DNA of 22,647 nucleotides from a virus. Location: positions 1-22,647 of IMG/VR virus record IMGVR_UViG_3300025652_009085; one strand, given 5' to 3'. Position 1 is the stretch's first letter; the number at the start of each line of letters is the position of its first letter. The notes under the pieces are model-generated. The model ran no database searches. It saw only the letters and a list, made by a program, of their open reading frames with translations, and had not been told where the DNA came from. Position numbers and translations under genes: made by a program. Below are positions 5,782 to 13,304 of this stretch, piece by piece.

Positions 5782-8160
5782 TTAATTTAATTTAGCGTTG
5801 TTTGCTGACTTTAAAGTATTCTGCTGAGCAGTTGCAACCACTGCACTACCTGTATTAATCCCACTATTAGCTGCAGCATTTCTTACATCTTCATTACCTT
5901 CATATAATGTAAGTGGTAAATTTCTAAATGCGTGTGTATGTGGGTATGTTTCTATTGTATCTGGTGTCGGTAGCGCGATTCCAGGCCCGGGTATTGTTGC
6001 GATACCCGCCGTTGTTCCACCATATACTGGAAGAGCTGCTGTATTTACTACAGGGGCTCCCGCACTCGACCCACCACCACCTACATATCCTAATATTGTA
6101 CCAATTGGTATATAACCGAAAAGAGCACCTGGTACTGGTTCCGCAAGAACTTTAGTTGGTTCTGTTACTTGATACTCTATTGGTGCTGATATATGCTGTA
6201 CATATACTTCACCTTCTACATGTAGACCACCACCAACAACGACATTTGATGAAACACCTAAGCTACTTTCTACTAATATTTGTCTTTGTCTTTTATTTCT
6301 GAGTTTGAGAATCTCTGCAGAAATATTAATAACCTTTGCATCTATATTAACTTCATTATCTGAACCTATATTAACTTGCTGACCTGCGATGTTAGTTATT
6401 GAACCTGTAAGATTAGTAGGGCCGTAACTCTTTAAATTTAAACCACCTGCACCTACCATTACATTAAATTTATTACATACGTTCAATGTATATGTACCAC
6501 CTGGCATTTCCTGAACATCAACATACTCGAGTAAAGGACCACTATCTTTATTTGTATATACACCATCACTACCTACAACAACTTCATTAGATAATAATTT
6601 ACCAATAGCATCATATTTAATACTACCGGAATCGTTCATAACCGTCCCAATTGTTTCTAACTTATGTTTTGCAATTTCAATTATCTCACTACCTCCCTTA
6701 CCAAAATCTTTTTCTAATTGCATCATTTTGTCTATTTTTTCAGTAATAGTAGCAACTAAATTCTTTTTTGTAGTATCAGGAGACCATTGACCACCTTCAG
6801 ATGACATACTCAATCCATCACCGAATGGAAATACATTACCTGTCTCTTTCTTCCAATTTTCAGGATCTGTTGATTGCTGAAAATTAACCGGAGCTAACGG
6901 TTGAGGTGGTGATGTACCGAGCGTTTTTAATATACCATCATAAAAGGGTTCATTTGCTTCGGTTGATATATTGGTATCAGCTGCAATCCCTGACCCTGAA
7001 AGTGGATTTGAGTTCATTAAAGCATTATTTTTATTCCTCGCACTAGTAACATTAAATTCTGCAAATGTACCAGATCTAATTTGTTTTACACTATTACGCT
7101 TTATGATTACAGCTCCATCGGAGTTAATAATATTATTAGCTTGCGCTCTTTGTGTATCAAATAATTGCTTCTGATCCTGTATGGTACTATATATTTCTTT
7201 CCACTCATTAACAGTTTCGTAGTTATTTATATTACCTACTTTTTTGTATTTATCTCTAAAGACTATTTCATCTAATGATTTACCAGTATATTCATTTTTG
7301 AAACCCTTAACTGTATCATAACTATCATTTAAAACTAATCGTTGAGCATTTTTAGTAGCTAGCTCAATATTAGCATTATTATTCATTTCTTTAAATGATC
7401 CAGAATATTGAGTCAACTTTACCTTTTCATTGAAGTCAGTGTTAGATATTTCTAATGTACCACCTTTTTGGTTAAGTACATACTTGTTACGGTACGTCTG
7501 AACATTATGATCCATTTCAGTTATACCTTGACTAGCATTTTCAAACTTACCTGGGTAATCTACTTCATTATCATATATACCTTGCCAGTCATCTTTACCG
7601 TAAGTTGCTCCTATTAATACAGGAAATTGCGGATTACCATCTCTAAAAAAAGTATATACGTGAGCACCGACAGATGGTATACCAAACGAACCTTTTGCTT
7701 TATTAGAATATGTATTTGGTTTATACATATAGCTGTATGGGTTTGGATTATTAACGTTATTACCACTTACTGCAAAGGCATCTGTTAGACGAAATAAACT
7801 TTCATCATATAGTTCACCTGATGATGATGAATCTGCTGCTGATAAATTACTATATATATTTGTATCAGAAACAGTAGCTTGTAAAGAGAAATTATTAAAT
7901 CTACCAGATGCATTTTCACTCGTTAATGGAGCTGATGTTTCAGCCCATGGTAATACAGCTTTGAGATTTTCTAATATAGGTGTTATACTTGAATTGATAT
8001 TAAGACCAATAAAACTAAAATTCTTATCAACGTTACTTTCTACCCAACCGTTATATATTGTAGGTGAAATATGTGGTACAAAAACTTTAACACGACCTCG
8101 TTTTTCAGGATCATTATTCTGAATAACTATTCCTAAATATATACTATTATACTCTTTCAT
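5782..8160 (-). CDS. gp5-like baseplate central spike, no lysozyme domain
   Basis: A 792-residue protein beginning with the gp5/VgrG-type OB-fold signature: Y-L-G-I-V-I-Q-N-N-D-P-E-K-R-G-R-V-K-V-F-V-P. A second OB-fold strand block (SFGIPSVGAHVYTFFRDGNPQFPVLIGATYG) lies near residues 167-188, and the middle contains linker and helical regions. The segment at about 560-670 (VGAGGLNLKSYGPTNLTGS, VNIGSDNEVNIDAKVINIS) has the alternating pattern of a triple-stranded beta-helix needle. T4 gp5 (575 residues) carries a lysozyme domain; none is recognisable here. An H-T-H at 741-743 near the C-terminus may be a metal site. It should form the trimeric membrane-piercing spike at the baseplate hub. A late-like motif ends 6 nt before the ATG. 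Confidence 0.8.
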   Translation of the reverse strand: MKEYNSIYLGIVIQNNDPEKRGRVKVFVPHISPTIYNGWVESNVDKNFSFIGLNINSSITPILENLKAVLPWAETSAPLTSENASGRFNNFSLQATVSDTNIYSNLSAADSSSSGELYDESLFRLTDAFAVSGNNVNNPNPYSYMYKPNTYSNKAKGSFGIPSVGAHVYTFFRDGNPQFPVLIGATYGKDDWQGIYDNEVDYPGKFENASQGITEMDHNVQTYRNKYVLNQKGGTLEISNTDFNEKVKLTQYSGSFKEMNNNANIELATKNAQRLVLNDSYDTVKGFKNEYTGKSLDEIVFRDKYKKVGNINNYETVNEWKEIYSTIQDQKQLFDTQRAQANNIINSDGAVIIKRNSVKQIRSGTFAEFNVTSARNKNNALMNSNPLSGSGIAADTNISTEANEPFYDGILKTLGTSPPQPLAPVNFQQSTDPENWKKETGNVFPFGDGLSMSSEGGQWSPDTTKKNLVATITEKIDKMMQLEKDFGKGGSEIIEIAKHKLETIGTVMNDSGSIKYDAIGKLLSNEVVVGSDGVYTNKDSGPLLEYVDVQEMPGGTYTLNVCNKFNVMVGAGGLNLKSYGPTNLTGSITNIAGQQVNIGSDNEVNIDAKVINISAEILKLRNKRQRQILVESSLGVSSNVVVGGGLHVEGEVYVQHISAPIEYQVTEPTKVLAEPVPGALFGYIPIGTILGYVGGGGSSAGAPVVNTAALPVYGGTTAGIATIPGPGIALPTPDTIETYPHTHAFRNLPLTLYEGNEDVRNAAANSGINTGSAVVATAQQNTLKSANNAKLN

Positions 8161-8166
8161 TATTAT

Positions 8167-8174
8167 TATTTAAC
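8167..8174 (-). promoter_or_regulatory. Late-like motif before spike gene
   Basis: Minus-strand GTTAAATA (two mismatches to TATAAATA) ending 6 nt before the ATG at 8160, the same spacing as at other starts. Confidence 0.35.
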
Positions 8175-8202
8175 AAATTATTTTTTAATCTCAATTTAAT
8201 AC

Positions 8203-9327
8203 TTACAAAGTCTCTTCAAGTAACTTAAACGTTGATGCTGTCACTATTCTACCTGCAGCTTTTAAATCTTGTTGGTATTTATAACGGGTTCCAGAAATTT
8301 CTGGGTATCGATTATCTTGCATAGCGTAACCAGCTTTAAAAAAAATAAATTTAACTTCAATTGAGTCTATAGACCCAAATGTATCTGAATATCTAAGATC
8401 ATTTATATTTTTATATAATAAAAATCTACCCGGGAACCCTTTATTTGGTATATCTTTAACTTCATCTAGAGTTAGGGCTGCTGGTTTATCTTGTTCACGT
8501 ATTTCTAGAAGATTATTAACAGTAGATATTTCTTTTTGATTTCTTTTAGTTATATTAATGTTAGATTTTTTGACTATATTTGAATTAGCATCTACATTAT
8601 TTAACCTTTCTTTATATTCCTTTAAAACATCAACTTCAAACGGAGCTGGTATCGGTGCTGAATCTAATGATAAATTAAAAGGATTCGATACCGGTGGTTG
8701 TAAGGTATTATTAAGAAGAGTCGTTTCTTGTTTAAATGTATTAAATTCACTAGTAGCATTAAATGTTAAAAAATTTATACGTTCGAGTTGGGATGTAGAT
8801 AAAGAATTTACAAAATCTAATTTTTTTTGTGGGTTAAAAGTAAAATCTCTTAAATTTGCATTTGATATATTACTTACAGATGCAATAGTTTCAATTGAAG
8901 ATTTACCTACGATTAAACCAGCTTGCAATTCAGTAGTAATTTTATCCTCAATATTAGATATTTGACTTGTAACTACATCAGTAATGTTTAAATCTGTTAA
9001 ATTAATATTGTTAAATATATCGGTATATTGAGAAGTAATATTCTTTAACTGGTTAACTAATTCAGTAGATACTAAACCAAATACAGACGCGGTTGATAAA
9101 CCAGCTAATGATGACCCAAGACTACCGATCTTACTAGCAATATTAAACCCAACAGCGTCGTTTATCATTGTAGTTAATTGACCTTTAATTTGACCTGTAA
9201 TACCATTGATTAAACCACCTTTAGCTAGCGACCCGATATTAGGAATATTGATAGGTACTAAAGTTTTTAACCGGGAAGTTATACCACCAATAATCGAATT
9301 AAAATTAAATTTTATACCAAATGCCAT
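8203..9327 (-). CDS. Probable tail/baseplate protein of unknown function
   Basis: A 374-residue protein, not confidently assigned. Residues 1 to about 110 are rich in Gly, Ile and Ser (SIIGGITSRLKTL, GLINGITGQIKGQ, IGSLGSSLAGLS), resembling amphipathic N-termini of some tail proteins. The middle is Asn/Ile/Thr-rich. The C-terminal 90 residues form a more globular domain (FPGRFLLYKNINDL, IDSIEVKFIFFKAGYAMQ). It lies 42 nt upstream of the gp5-like spike on the same strand, so it is probably a virion tail or baseplate component. T4 gp48/gp54-type tube-cap proteins are of similar size, but I see no decisive motif. The start ATG follows a GTAAATA motif at 7 nt. Confidence 0.7.
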   Translation of the reverse strand: MAFGIKFNFNSIIGGITSRLKTLVPINIPNIGSLAKGGLINGITGQIKGQLTTMINDAVGFNIASKIGSLGSSLAGLSTASVFGLVSTELVNQLKNITSQYTDIFNNINLTDLNITDVVTSQISNIEDKITTELQAGLIVGKSSIETIASVSNISNANLRDFTFNPQKKLDFVNSLSTSQLERINFLTFNATSEFNTFKQETTLLNNTLQPPVSNPFNLSLDSAPIPAPFEVDVLKEYKERLNNVDANSNIVKKSNINITKRNQKEISTVNNLLEIREQDKPAALTLDEVKDIPNKGFPGRFLLYKNINDLRYSDTFGSIDSIEVKFIFFKAGYAMQDNRYPEISGTRYKYQQDLKAAGRIVTASTFKLLEETL

Positions 9328-9334
9328 ATATATA

Positions 9335-9342
9335 TATTTACT
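9335..9342 (-). promoter_or_regulatory. Late-like motif in divergent gap
   Basis: Minus-strand AGTAAATA ending 7 nt before the ATG at 9327. It touches the -35 box of the plus-strand sigma70-type promoter, so the 48-bp divergent gap appears to carry two promoters of different classes. Confidence 0.35.
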
Positions 9343-9369
9343 TGATAAACGTATTTTATATGCTATAAT
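9342..9369 (+). promoter_or_regulatory. Sigma70-type promoter of transglycosylase-kinase-queF operon
   Basis: TTGATA (9342-9347), a 16-nt spacer and TATAAT (9364-9369) preceded by TG-C (extended -10). Only 6 nt separate the -10 box from the ATG at 9376, so the predicted transcription start coincides with the start codon (leaderless mRNA). This host-type consensus suggests early expression, unlike the TATAAATA motifs before virion genes. Confidence 0.7.
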
Positions 9370-9375
9370 ATATGT

Positions 9376-10167
9376 ATGTATGTATCACATGAAAGTCCTA
9401 TATCGTTTTTAGAAGAATCTCGGTCGTATAATGATTACGATTACGCGTTAGTTCATCTATTTGAAACCCATCCAAAGTATTATCAGTTCTTTAAAGATTC
9501 AATTAAGCTTGGTCGTCAAGTATTATTAGATAATAGTATTTTCGAGCTCGGAGAATCATTTGATTCTGAAAAGTTTGCTAGTTATGCTAAAGAATTAAAA
9601 CCTAGTTTTTATATTGTACCAGATGTATTAGAAGATGGTTATGCAACTATAAAGAGTTTTATCGAATTTACTAATAAATACCCAGATTTACCAGGGTTGA
9701 AAATTGGCGCAGTTCAAGGTAAAACGTATGATGAAATTGTAGATTGCTATAGGTATATGTCAGATTTTGCTGATTACATTGCAATTAGCTTCGACTTTAG
9801 TTATTATATTGTAACAGGTACCGGTAAGACAAAATTAGAAAGATGGTGTAACGGTCGTCGAAGATTAATTAATCAATTGAAATCAGACGGTATTTGGAAT
9901 AATAATAAACCTCATCACCTTTTAGGTTGTTCTTTAGCTAAGGAATTCAAAAGCTATATTGGTGATAGATCTATTAGATCAGTAGATACATCTAATCCAG
10001 TTGTTGCAGGTATTAAGGAACTTAGATATAATGGTGATCTAGGATTAAACGAAAAGCCATCGATTATGTTAGCTGATCTAATTGATCATAAAGTTACTGA
10101 TACGGAGCAAGAGAATATAAATTATAATGTCAATCAATTTAAAAGTATTATAGGTCATGGTTATTAG
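9376..10167 (+). CDS. TGT/DpdA-like 7-deazaguanine transglycosylase
   Basis: A 263-residue protein whose motifs align in order with the TIM-barrel tRNA-guanine transglycosylase superfamily. LLDNSIFELGE (Asp52) corresponds to DSGGFQ. YIVPDV (Asp83) corresponds to the substrate-recognition Asp. IGAVQGKTYDE (Gln114) corresponds to VQGG. HHLLGCSL (182-186) corresponds to the MGVG/LAVGE loop. SVDTSNP (Asp204) corresponds to the nucleophile motif FDCVLPTR. The C-terminal zinc site (CxCxxC...H) of bacterial TGT is absent and the protein is much shorter than TGT (about 375), as in phage DpdA-type enzymes that put 7-deazaguanines into DNA. Overlap with the kinase gene (11 nt) and operon linkage to queF support a deazaguanine role. 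An RNA target cannot be excluded. First gene of an operon with a strong sigma70-type promoter. Confidence 0.72.
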   Translation: MYVSHESPISFLEESRSYNDYDYALVHLFETHPKYYQFFKDSIKLGRQVLLDNSIFELGESFDSEKFASYAKELKPSFYIVPDVLEDGYATIKSFIEFTNKYPDLPGLKIGAVQGKTYDEIVDCYRYMSDFADYIAISFDFSYYIVTGTGKTKLERWCNGRRRLINQLKSDGIWNNNKPHHLLGCSLAKEFKSYIGDRSIRSVDTSNPVVAGIKELRYNGDLGLNEKPSIMLADLIDHKVTDTEQENINYNVNQFKSIIGHGY

Positions 10168-10708
10168 TTTTACAGGAGCTCAAAGTACAGGTAAATCGAC
10201 TTTACTGAAAGCAATTCAATTGGATGAACGCTTTCGTAAGTTTAATTTTGTGCCAGAAATTACAAGGAGTTTAAAAGATAAATATAAGTTAGATATTAAT
10301 GAGAGCGGGGATGAATATACTCAATTATTAACTGTTAATAGCCATCTATATAATTATCTTGATTTTAAAGGTAAAAATGTTGTATTAGATAGATGTATTC
10401 TAGACGGGTTAATATATACGATGTATCAGTATCAGACGAAAAAAATACCTATTGAGATATATAATTATAGTGAATACCTCTTTAGTAAATTGATTGGTAA
10501 TGTCGATGTTATACTTTATACAGAACCTGATATACCCTTAGTAGATGACGGTGAGAGAAGTGCGAATAAAGAGTTTCGTGATACTATCATTAACCTTTTT
10601 GAAGAGGCAATCATTCATTTTAAAATAGATGTAGTAAGGTTAAGCGGTACAGTTGAACAACGGTTAGAAACAATATATAATACATTTGATAATTATGGCA
10701 AACAGTAA
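10157..10708 (+). CDS. NadR-like P-loop nucleoside kinase / AAA_28-type ATPase
   Basis: A 183-residue P-loop protein. The Walker A motif GAQSTGKST is at residues 7-15, FVPEITRSL follows near 32, a DR motif lies in VVLDRCILDG, and ILYTEPDIPLVDDGERS precedes a helical lid (FRDTIINLFEEAI). This layout matches the ribosylnicotinamide-kinase domain of NadR and related AAA_28 proteins, which phosphorylate nucleoside-like substrates in the cytosol. The start overlaps the transglycosylase gene by 11 nt and the end overlaps queF by 14 nt, so the three are translationally coupled. Whether the substrate is nicotinamide riboside, another nucleoside or a deazaguanine derivative is unknown. The fold is clear; the specificity is not. 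Confidence 0.75.
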   Translation: MVISFTGAQSTGKSTLLKAIQLDERFRKFNFVPEITRSLKDKYKLDINESGDEYTQLLTVNSHLYNYLDFKGKNVVLDRCILDGLIYTMYQYQTKKIPIEIYNYSEYLFSKLIGNVDVILYTEPDIPLVDDGERSANKEFRDTIINLFEEAIIHFKIDVVRLSGTVEQRLETIYNTFDNYGKQ

Positions 10709-11624
10709 ATTAGATAACAGCAATATTAGTAAGCATCTCGGTCAATCGTCTCAGTATAAGAGTACGTATGATAAAGGTCTACTAGTAAGAGAACCCCGAA
10801 GTAATAATAGAGAGTATCTCAATATTTTTGATGATGCTTTACCATTCGTTGGTTCAGATACGTGGAATGCATATGAATGCTCATTCCTTTTAAAGAATGG
10901 TCGACCTGTTACAGGTGTAGTTAAATGTGTATACCCATGCAGTAGTAAGTATATTGTCGAGAGTAAAAGTATTAAACTATACTTTAACTCTTTTAATATG
11001 ACTAAAATGGGTGACGGTAATGATGAAGCAGTTAAGAACTTCGAAGAAATTTCTGCCAGAGATTTAAGTGAACTACTCCAGACTGATGTTAAGGTATCAT
11101 TTCATAGTAGTGTACGGGTAAATAAAAAGTTTAGTAGTCCAGATAATGAATGGGATATTGAGCATTATTTAAATGTTGATCTCTTAGAGGATTCTAGTAG
11201 TCTTGAATATACTCAGTATACTGAAGATCCAAGTTTATTAGAAGCAGTTAGTCGAGGGAATGAAATAGAGCAGAAGTTCTATTCTGGCTTACTTAAGAGT
11301 AACTGTCGTGTTACTTCTCAGCCAGATTGGGGTGATGTATTCATTCATATTAAATCAAAGAATGCTATCGATGCTCATAGTATACTGAAATATGTTATAT
11401 CATTTAGAGACGAATGTCACTTTCATGAAGAAATTTGCGAGTGTATATATAAACGTTTACAAGATGCGTTCGAACCGAGCGAACTCTTAGTAATGTGTCT
11501 ATATGCGCGACGAGGTGGTATTGATATTAACCCAGTTAGAGCATCAAGCAATGATCTAATTGAACGGTTTGCTAAGCCGCTTGTTGATCCTGGGATGATA
11601 CATATCAAAACGAGTAAGCAGTAA
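10695..11624 (+). CDS. queF: NADPH-dependent 7-cyano-7-deazaguanine reductase (QueF, long form)
   Basis: A 309-residue protein of the bimodular QueF type (E. coli QueF is 282). It reduces the nitrile of preQ0 to the aminomethyl of preQ1 using NADPH. The QueF motif ESKSIKLYFNSFN is at residues 89-101, and the catalytic Cys204 and Asp211 lie in SNCRVTSQPDWG. FRDECHFHEEICE (237-249) holds the substrate-binding His-Glu, and ARRGGIDINPVR (271-282) is the conserved C-terminal block. The ATG at 10695 is chosen; an in-frame TTG 9 nt upstream adds only MII. It overlaps the kinase gene by 14 nt and is followed by a strong terminator. No other preQ0-pathway gene (folE, queD, queE, queC) is in the window, so preQ0 must come from elsewhere in the phage or from the host. 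Confidence 0.93.
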   Translation: MANSKLDNSNISKHLGQSSQYKSTYDKGLLVREPRSNNREYLNIFDDALPFVGSDTWNAYECSFLLKNGRPVTGVVKCVYPCSSKYIVESKSIKLYFNSFNMTKMGDGNDEAVKNFEEISARDLSELLQTDVKVSFHSSVRVNKKFSSPDNEWDIEHYLNVDLLEDSSSLEYTQYTEDPSLLEAVSRGNEIEQKFYSGLLKSNCRVTSQPDWGDVFIHIKSKNAIDAHSILKYVISFRDECHFHEEICECIYKRLQDAFEPSELLVMCLYARRGGIDINPVRASSNDLIERFAKPLVDPGMIHIKTSKQ

Positions 11625-11630
11625 TATAAG

Positions 11631-11658
11631 AGCCGATAGCGAAAGTTATCGGCTTTTT
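11631..11658 (+). terminator. Intrinsic terminator of queF operon
   Basis: AGCCGAT (11631-11637) pairs with ATCGGCT (11648-11654) around AGCGAAAGTT and is followed by TTTTT. It starts 6 nt after the queF stop and is one of the clearest GC-rich hairpins in the window. Confidence 0.85.
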
Positions 11659-11667
11659 AATGCGCAC

Positions 11668-11704
11668 AAAAAGAGACCTAGCTCAAATTAATGAACTAGG
11701 TCTC
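11668..11704 (-). terminator. Intrinsic terminator of the capsid gene
   Basis: Perfect 9-bp stem GAGACCTAG (11673-11681) with CTAGGTCTC (11696-11704). Read on the minus strand it is followed by TTTTT (11672-11668). It terminates the gp23 transcript and lies back to back with the queF terminator. Confidence 0.82.
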
Positions 11705-11728
11705 AAGCTTATATCTGTTAACCAGATA

Positions 11729-11742
11729 GCGGATTAATCCGC
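11729..11742. repeat. Perfect 14-bp palindrome downstream of gp23
   Basis: GCGGATTAATCCGC, a perfect palindrome 13 bp beyond the gp23 stop. A smaller inverted repeat ATCTG-TTAAC-CAGAT follows at 11712-11726. Together with the terminator they give three consecutive potential hairpins in the gp23 3' UTR, possibly mRNA-stabilising. Confidence 0.5.
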
Positions 11743-11754
11743 GTCTAATTCGGC

Positions 11755-13221
11755 TTAGAAGTAAACACTCTGCGTAGCAGGTGTAAATGCTTTTCCGAGT
11801 CCGGTTACAATGATAACGTGGTAATATAGATTAGCACCGAAGATATTGTCTACGACACCATAACGTGTAAGCAAGCCTACACGTGGCGCGAAGTCATTCG
11901 GTCCAATTGTTCTCTGAACCATAACTGGGATGTATGGGCAATAGATAAGACCAGTGTCGTAAAACTCTGGACCCTTATATCCAAGTAATGCATATTCTAC
12001 TGCACCATTTGGATCGCCTTGACCATTTTCACCCATCGTCGCACCTTCGGTACGAGTGTCACGGTAAACGTTGAAACGTCCACCAAGATTACCAATTTTT
12101 GCAACACCGACAGGCTGTGTATTAACATTGCCTTGTACTGGTGCCCATTGGAATTCAGGAAGCATTTCAAGAATTGCAGCAACACGTGGAGTACAAACTA
12201 TAAAGTTTGCAGAACCACGACGGTTACGAACAGCAATTCGATTTGCTTCGATGATTAATCTTTGGTAGAAATCACGATTACGCTCTACTAACCAACGGCC
12301 ATCAGCGGACTGTGGAGCCCAGACTGAAAAACCAGCACCTCGGCCAGCATTGAGAGAAACTTGAATCATTCTCATAAGCATTTCACGGTCGATTTCGGCC
12401 TGAATTTCATACGACATAGCGTTTGTCAATTCAGTATCGATGTCGATACCATTCATGTTTTTGAGATCTTGTTCAAGCTCTACTGACCAACGTGCGCCTA
12501 AGCGACGTGTACCAGCTTCAACTGCAGTCTTCTCAAAGGACACTTCCATTGTTGGAATTGCGCCTGTGAGCTCGAAGTTCTTAAGGAGTCTTGCGACACC
12601 TCTATCAGCTTCGCTGAATGCACCGAATTCAGGCGCGTTAGCAACATCACCTGATAGGTAATTAGCAGATTGACCGGTATATGCAGTATTTAAATACTGA
12701 TAACCAAGCTCTCTGCCGGATGCTGCTAATTGCTCTGTACTCGGAGCTGAACCAGGAGTAGCAATGCCGTCTGCACCATTACCAGCAAGTGTTTGACCAC
12801 TATACTTATAACGAAGCGCGAAAGCAAGACCAACTGGACCAGCCATAGGTTGAACACCTACGATTTCATTTGTAATTAACTCGGGAAAAGTACGTCTAAT
12901 CATTGGAATCAAGATTTTTGGAAGACGAGCATCGCCAGTAGCGTAGCTGTCTGTACCAGGTGTACCGGAAGCGTTACCGCCAACTCCGATAGAAGCACCT
13001 GAACCGAAAGCACCACCGTTACCGGCTGTGTTACCTTCGTTGATGCACCATGCTTCTTGGTTTTCCAATAACATTGCTGTATTCAAACGAGTGTGACTGT
13101 CTTCAATTGCTGCAACACTCTTAGAAGTGTAGTCCAGAACTGGAGCCCACTTTTCTAGGAGAGACGAAGCTCTTGATTCATCAATATATGCCTGTGAAGG
13201 TCTAATTGTATTTGTATTCAT
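11755..13221 (-). CDS. T4-like major capsid protein gp23
   Basis: A 488-residue major head protein (T4 gp23 is 521). Recognisable gp23 blocks are LPKILIPMIRRTFPELITNEIVGVQPM (near 99-125), MEVSFEKTAVEAGTRRLGARWSVELEQDLK, ELTNAMSYEIQAEIDREML and YKGPEFYDTGLIYCPYIP. It forms the hexameric capsid lattice. Candidate gp21 cleavage sites of the (I/L)xE type in the N-terminal region are LLE53 and INE62. It is preceded by an A-rich leader with AAAGGA, one of the few Shine-Dalgarno-like sites here, and lacks the short-spaced TATAAATA motif. Base composition is visibly more GC-rich than its neighbours, as expected for the most highly expressed gene. It is the last gene of the head block and ends before a strong terminator. 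Confidence 0.96.
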   Translation of the reverse strand: MNTNTIRPSQAYIDESRASSLLEKWAPVLDYTSKSVAAIEDSHTRLNTAMLLENQEAWCINEGNTAGNGGAFGSGASIGVGGNASGTPGTDSYATGDARLPKILIPMIRRTFPELITNEIVGVQPMAGPVGLAFALRYKYSGQTLAGNGADGIATPGSAPSTEQLAASGRELGYQYLNTAYTGQSANYLSGDVANAPEFGAFSEADRGVARLLKNFELTGAIPTMEVSFEKTAVEAGTRRLGARWSVELEQDLKNMNGIDIDTELTNAMSYEIQAEIDREMLMRMIQVSLNAGRGAGFSVWAPQSADGRWLVERNRDFYQRLIIEANRIAVRNRRGSANFIVCTPRVAAILEMLPEFQWAPVQGNVNTQPVGVAKIGNLGGRFNVYRDTRTEGATMGENGQGDPNGAVEYALLGYKGPEFYDTGLIYCPYIPVMVQRTIGPNDFAPRVGLLTRYGVVDNIFGANLYYHVIIVTGLGKAFTPATQSVYF

Positions 13222-13304
13222 AATAGATTTTTTCCTTTATATCGACCCCAAGGTTTTTACGTAAACCAGGAAACTCAGGAATGCCTAAACAATGTAGGAA
13301 ATTC

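Noticed and set aside
5928-7174. Plus-strand open frames inside the spike gene (5928-6155, 6971-7174)
   Set aside because: Short shadows of a complete, recognisable gp5-like gene; His/Leu-rich or hydrophobic products with no start signal.
11997-12661. Several open frames on both strands inside the gp23 gene
   Set aside because: gp23 is intact and well matched over its whole length; the shadows arise from its higher GC content and lack upstream motifs.
13256-13265. TTTACGTAAA palindrome upstream of gp23
   Set aside because: Short, AT-rich, with only a 5-bp extension (GGTTT/AAACC) and no T-tract; not enough to call an operator or terminator.
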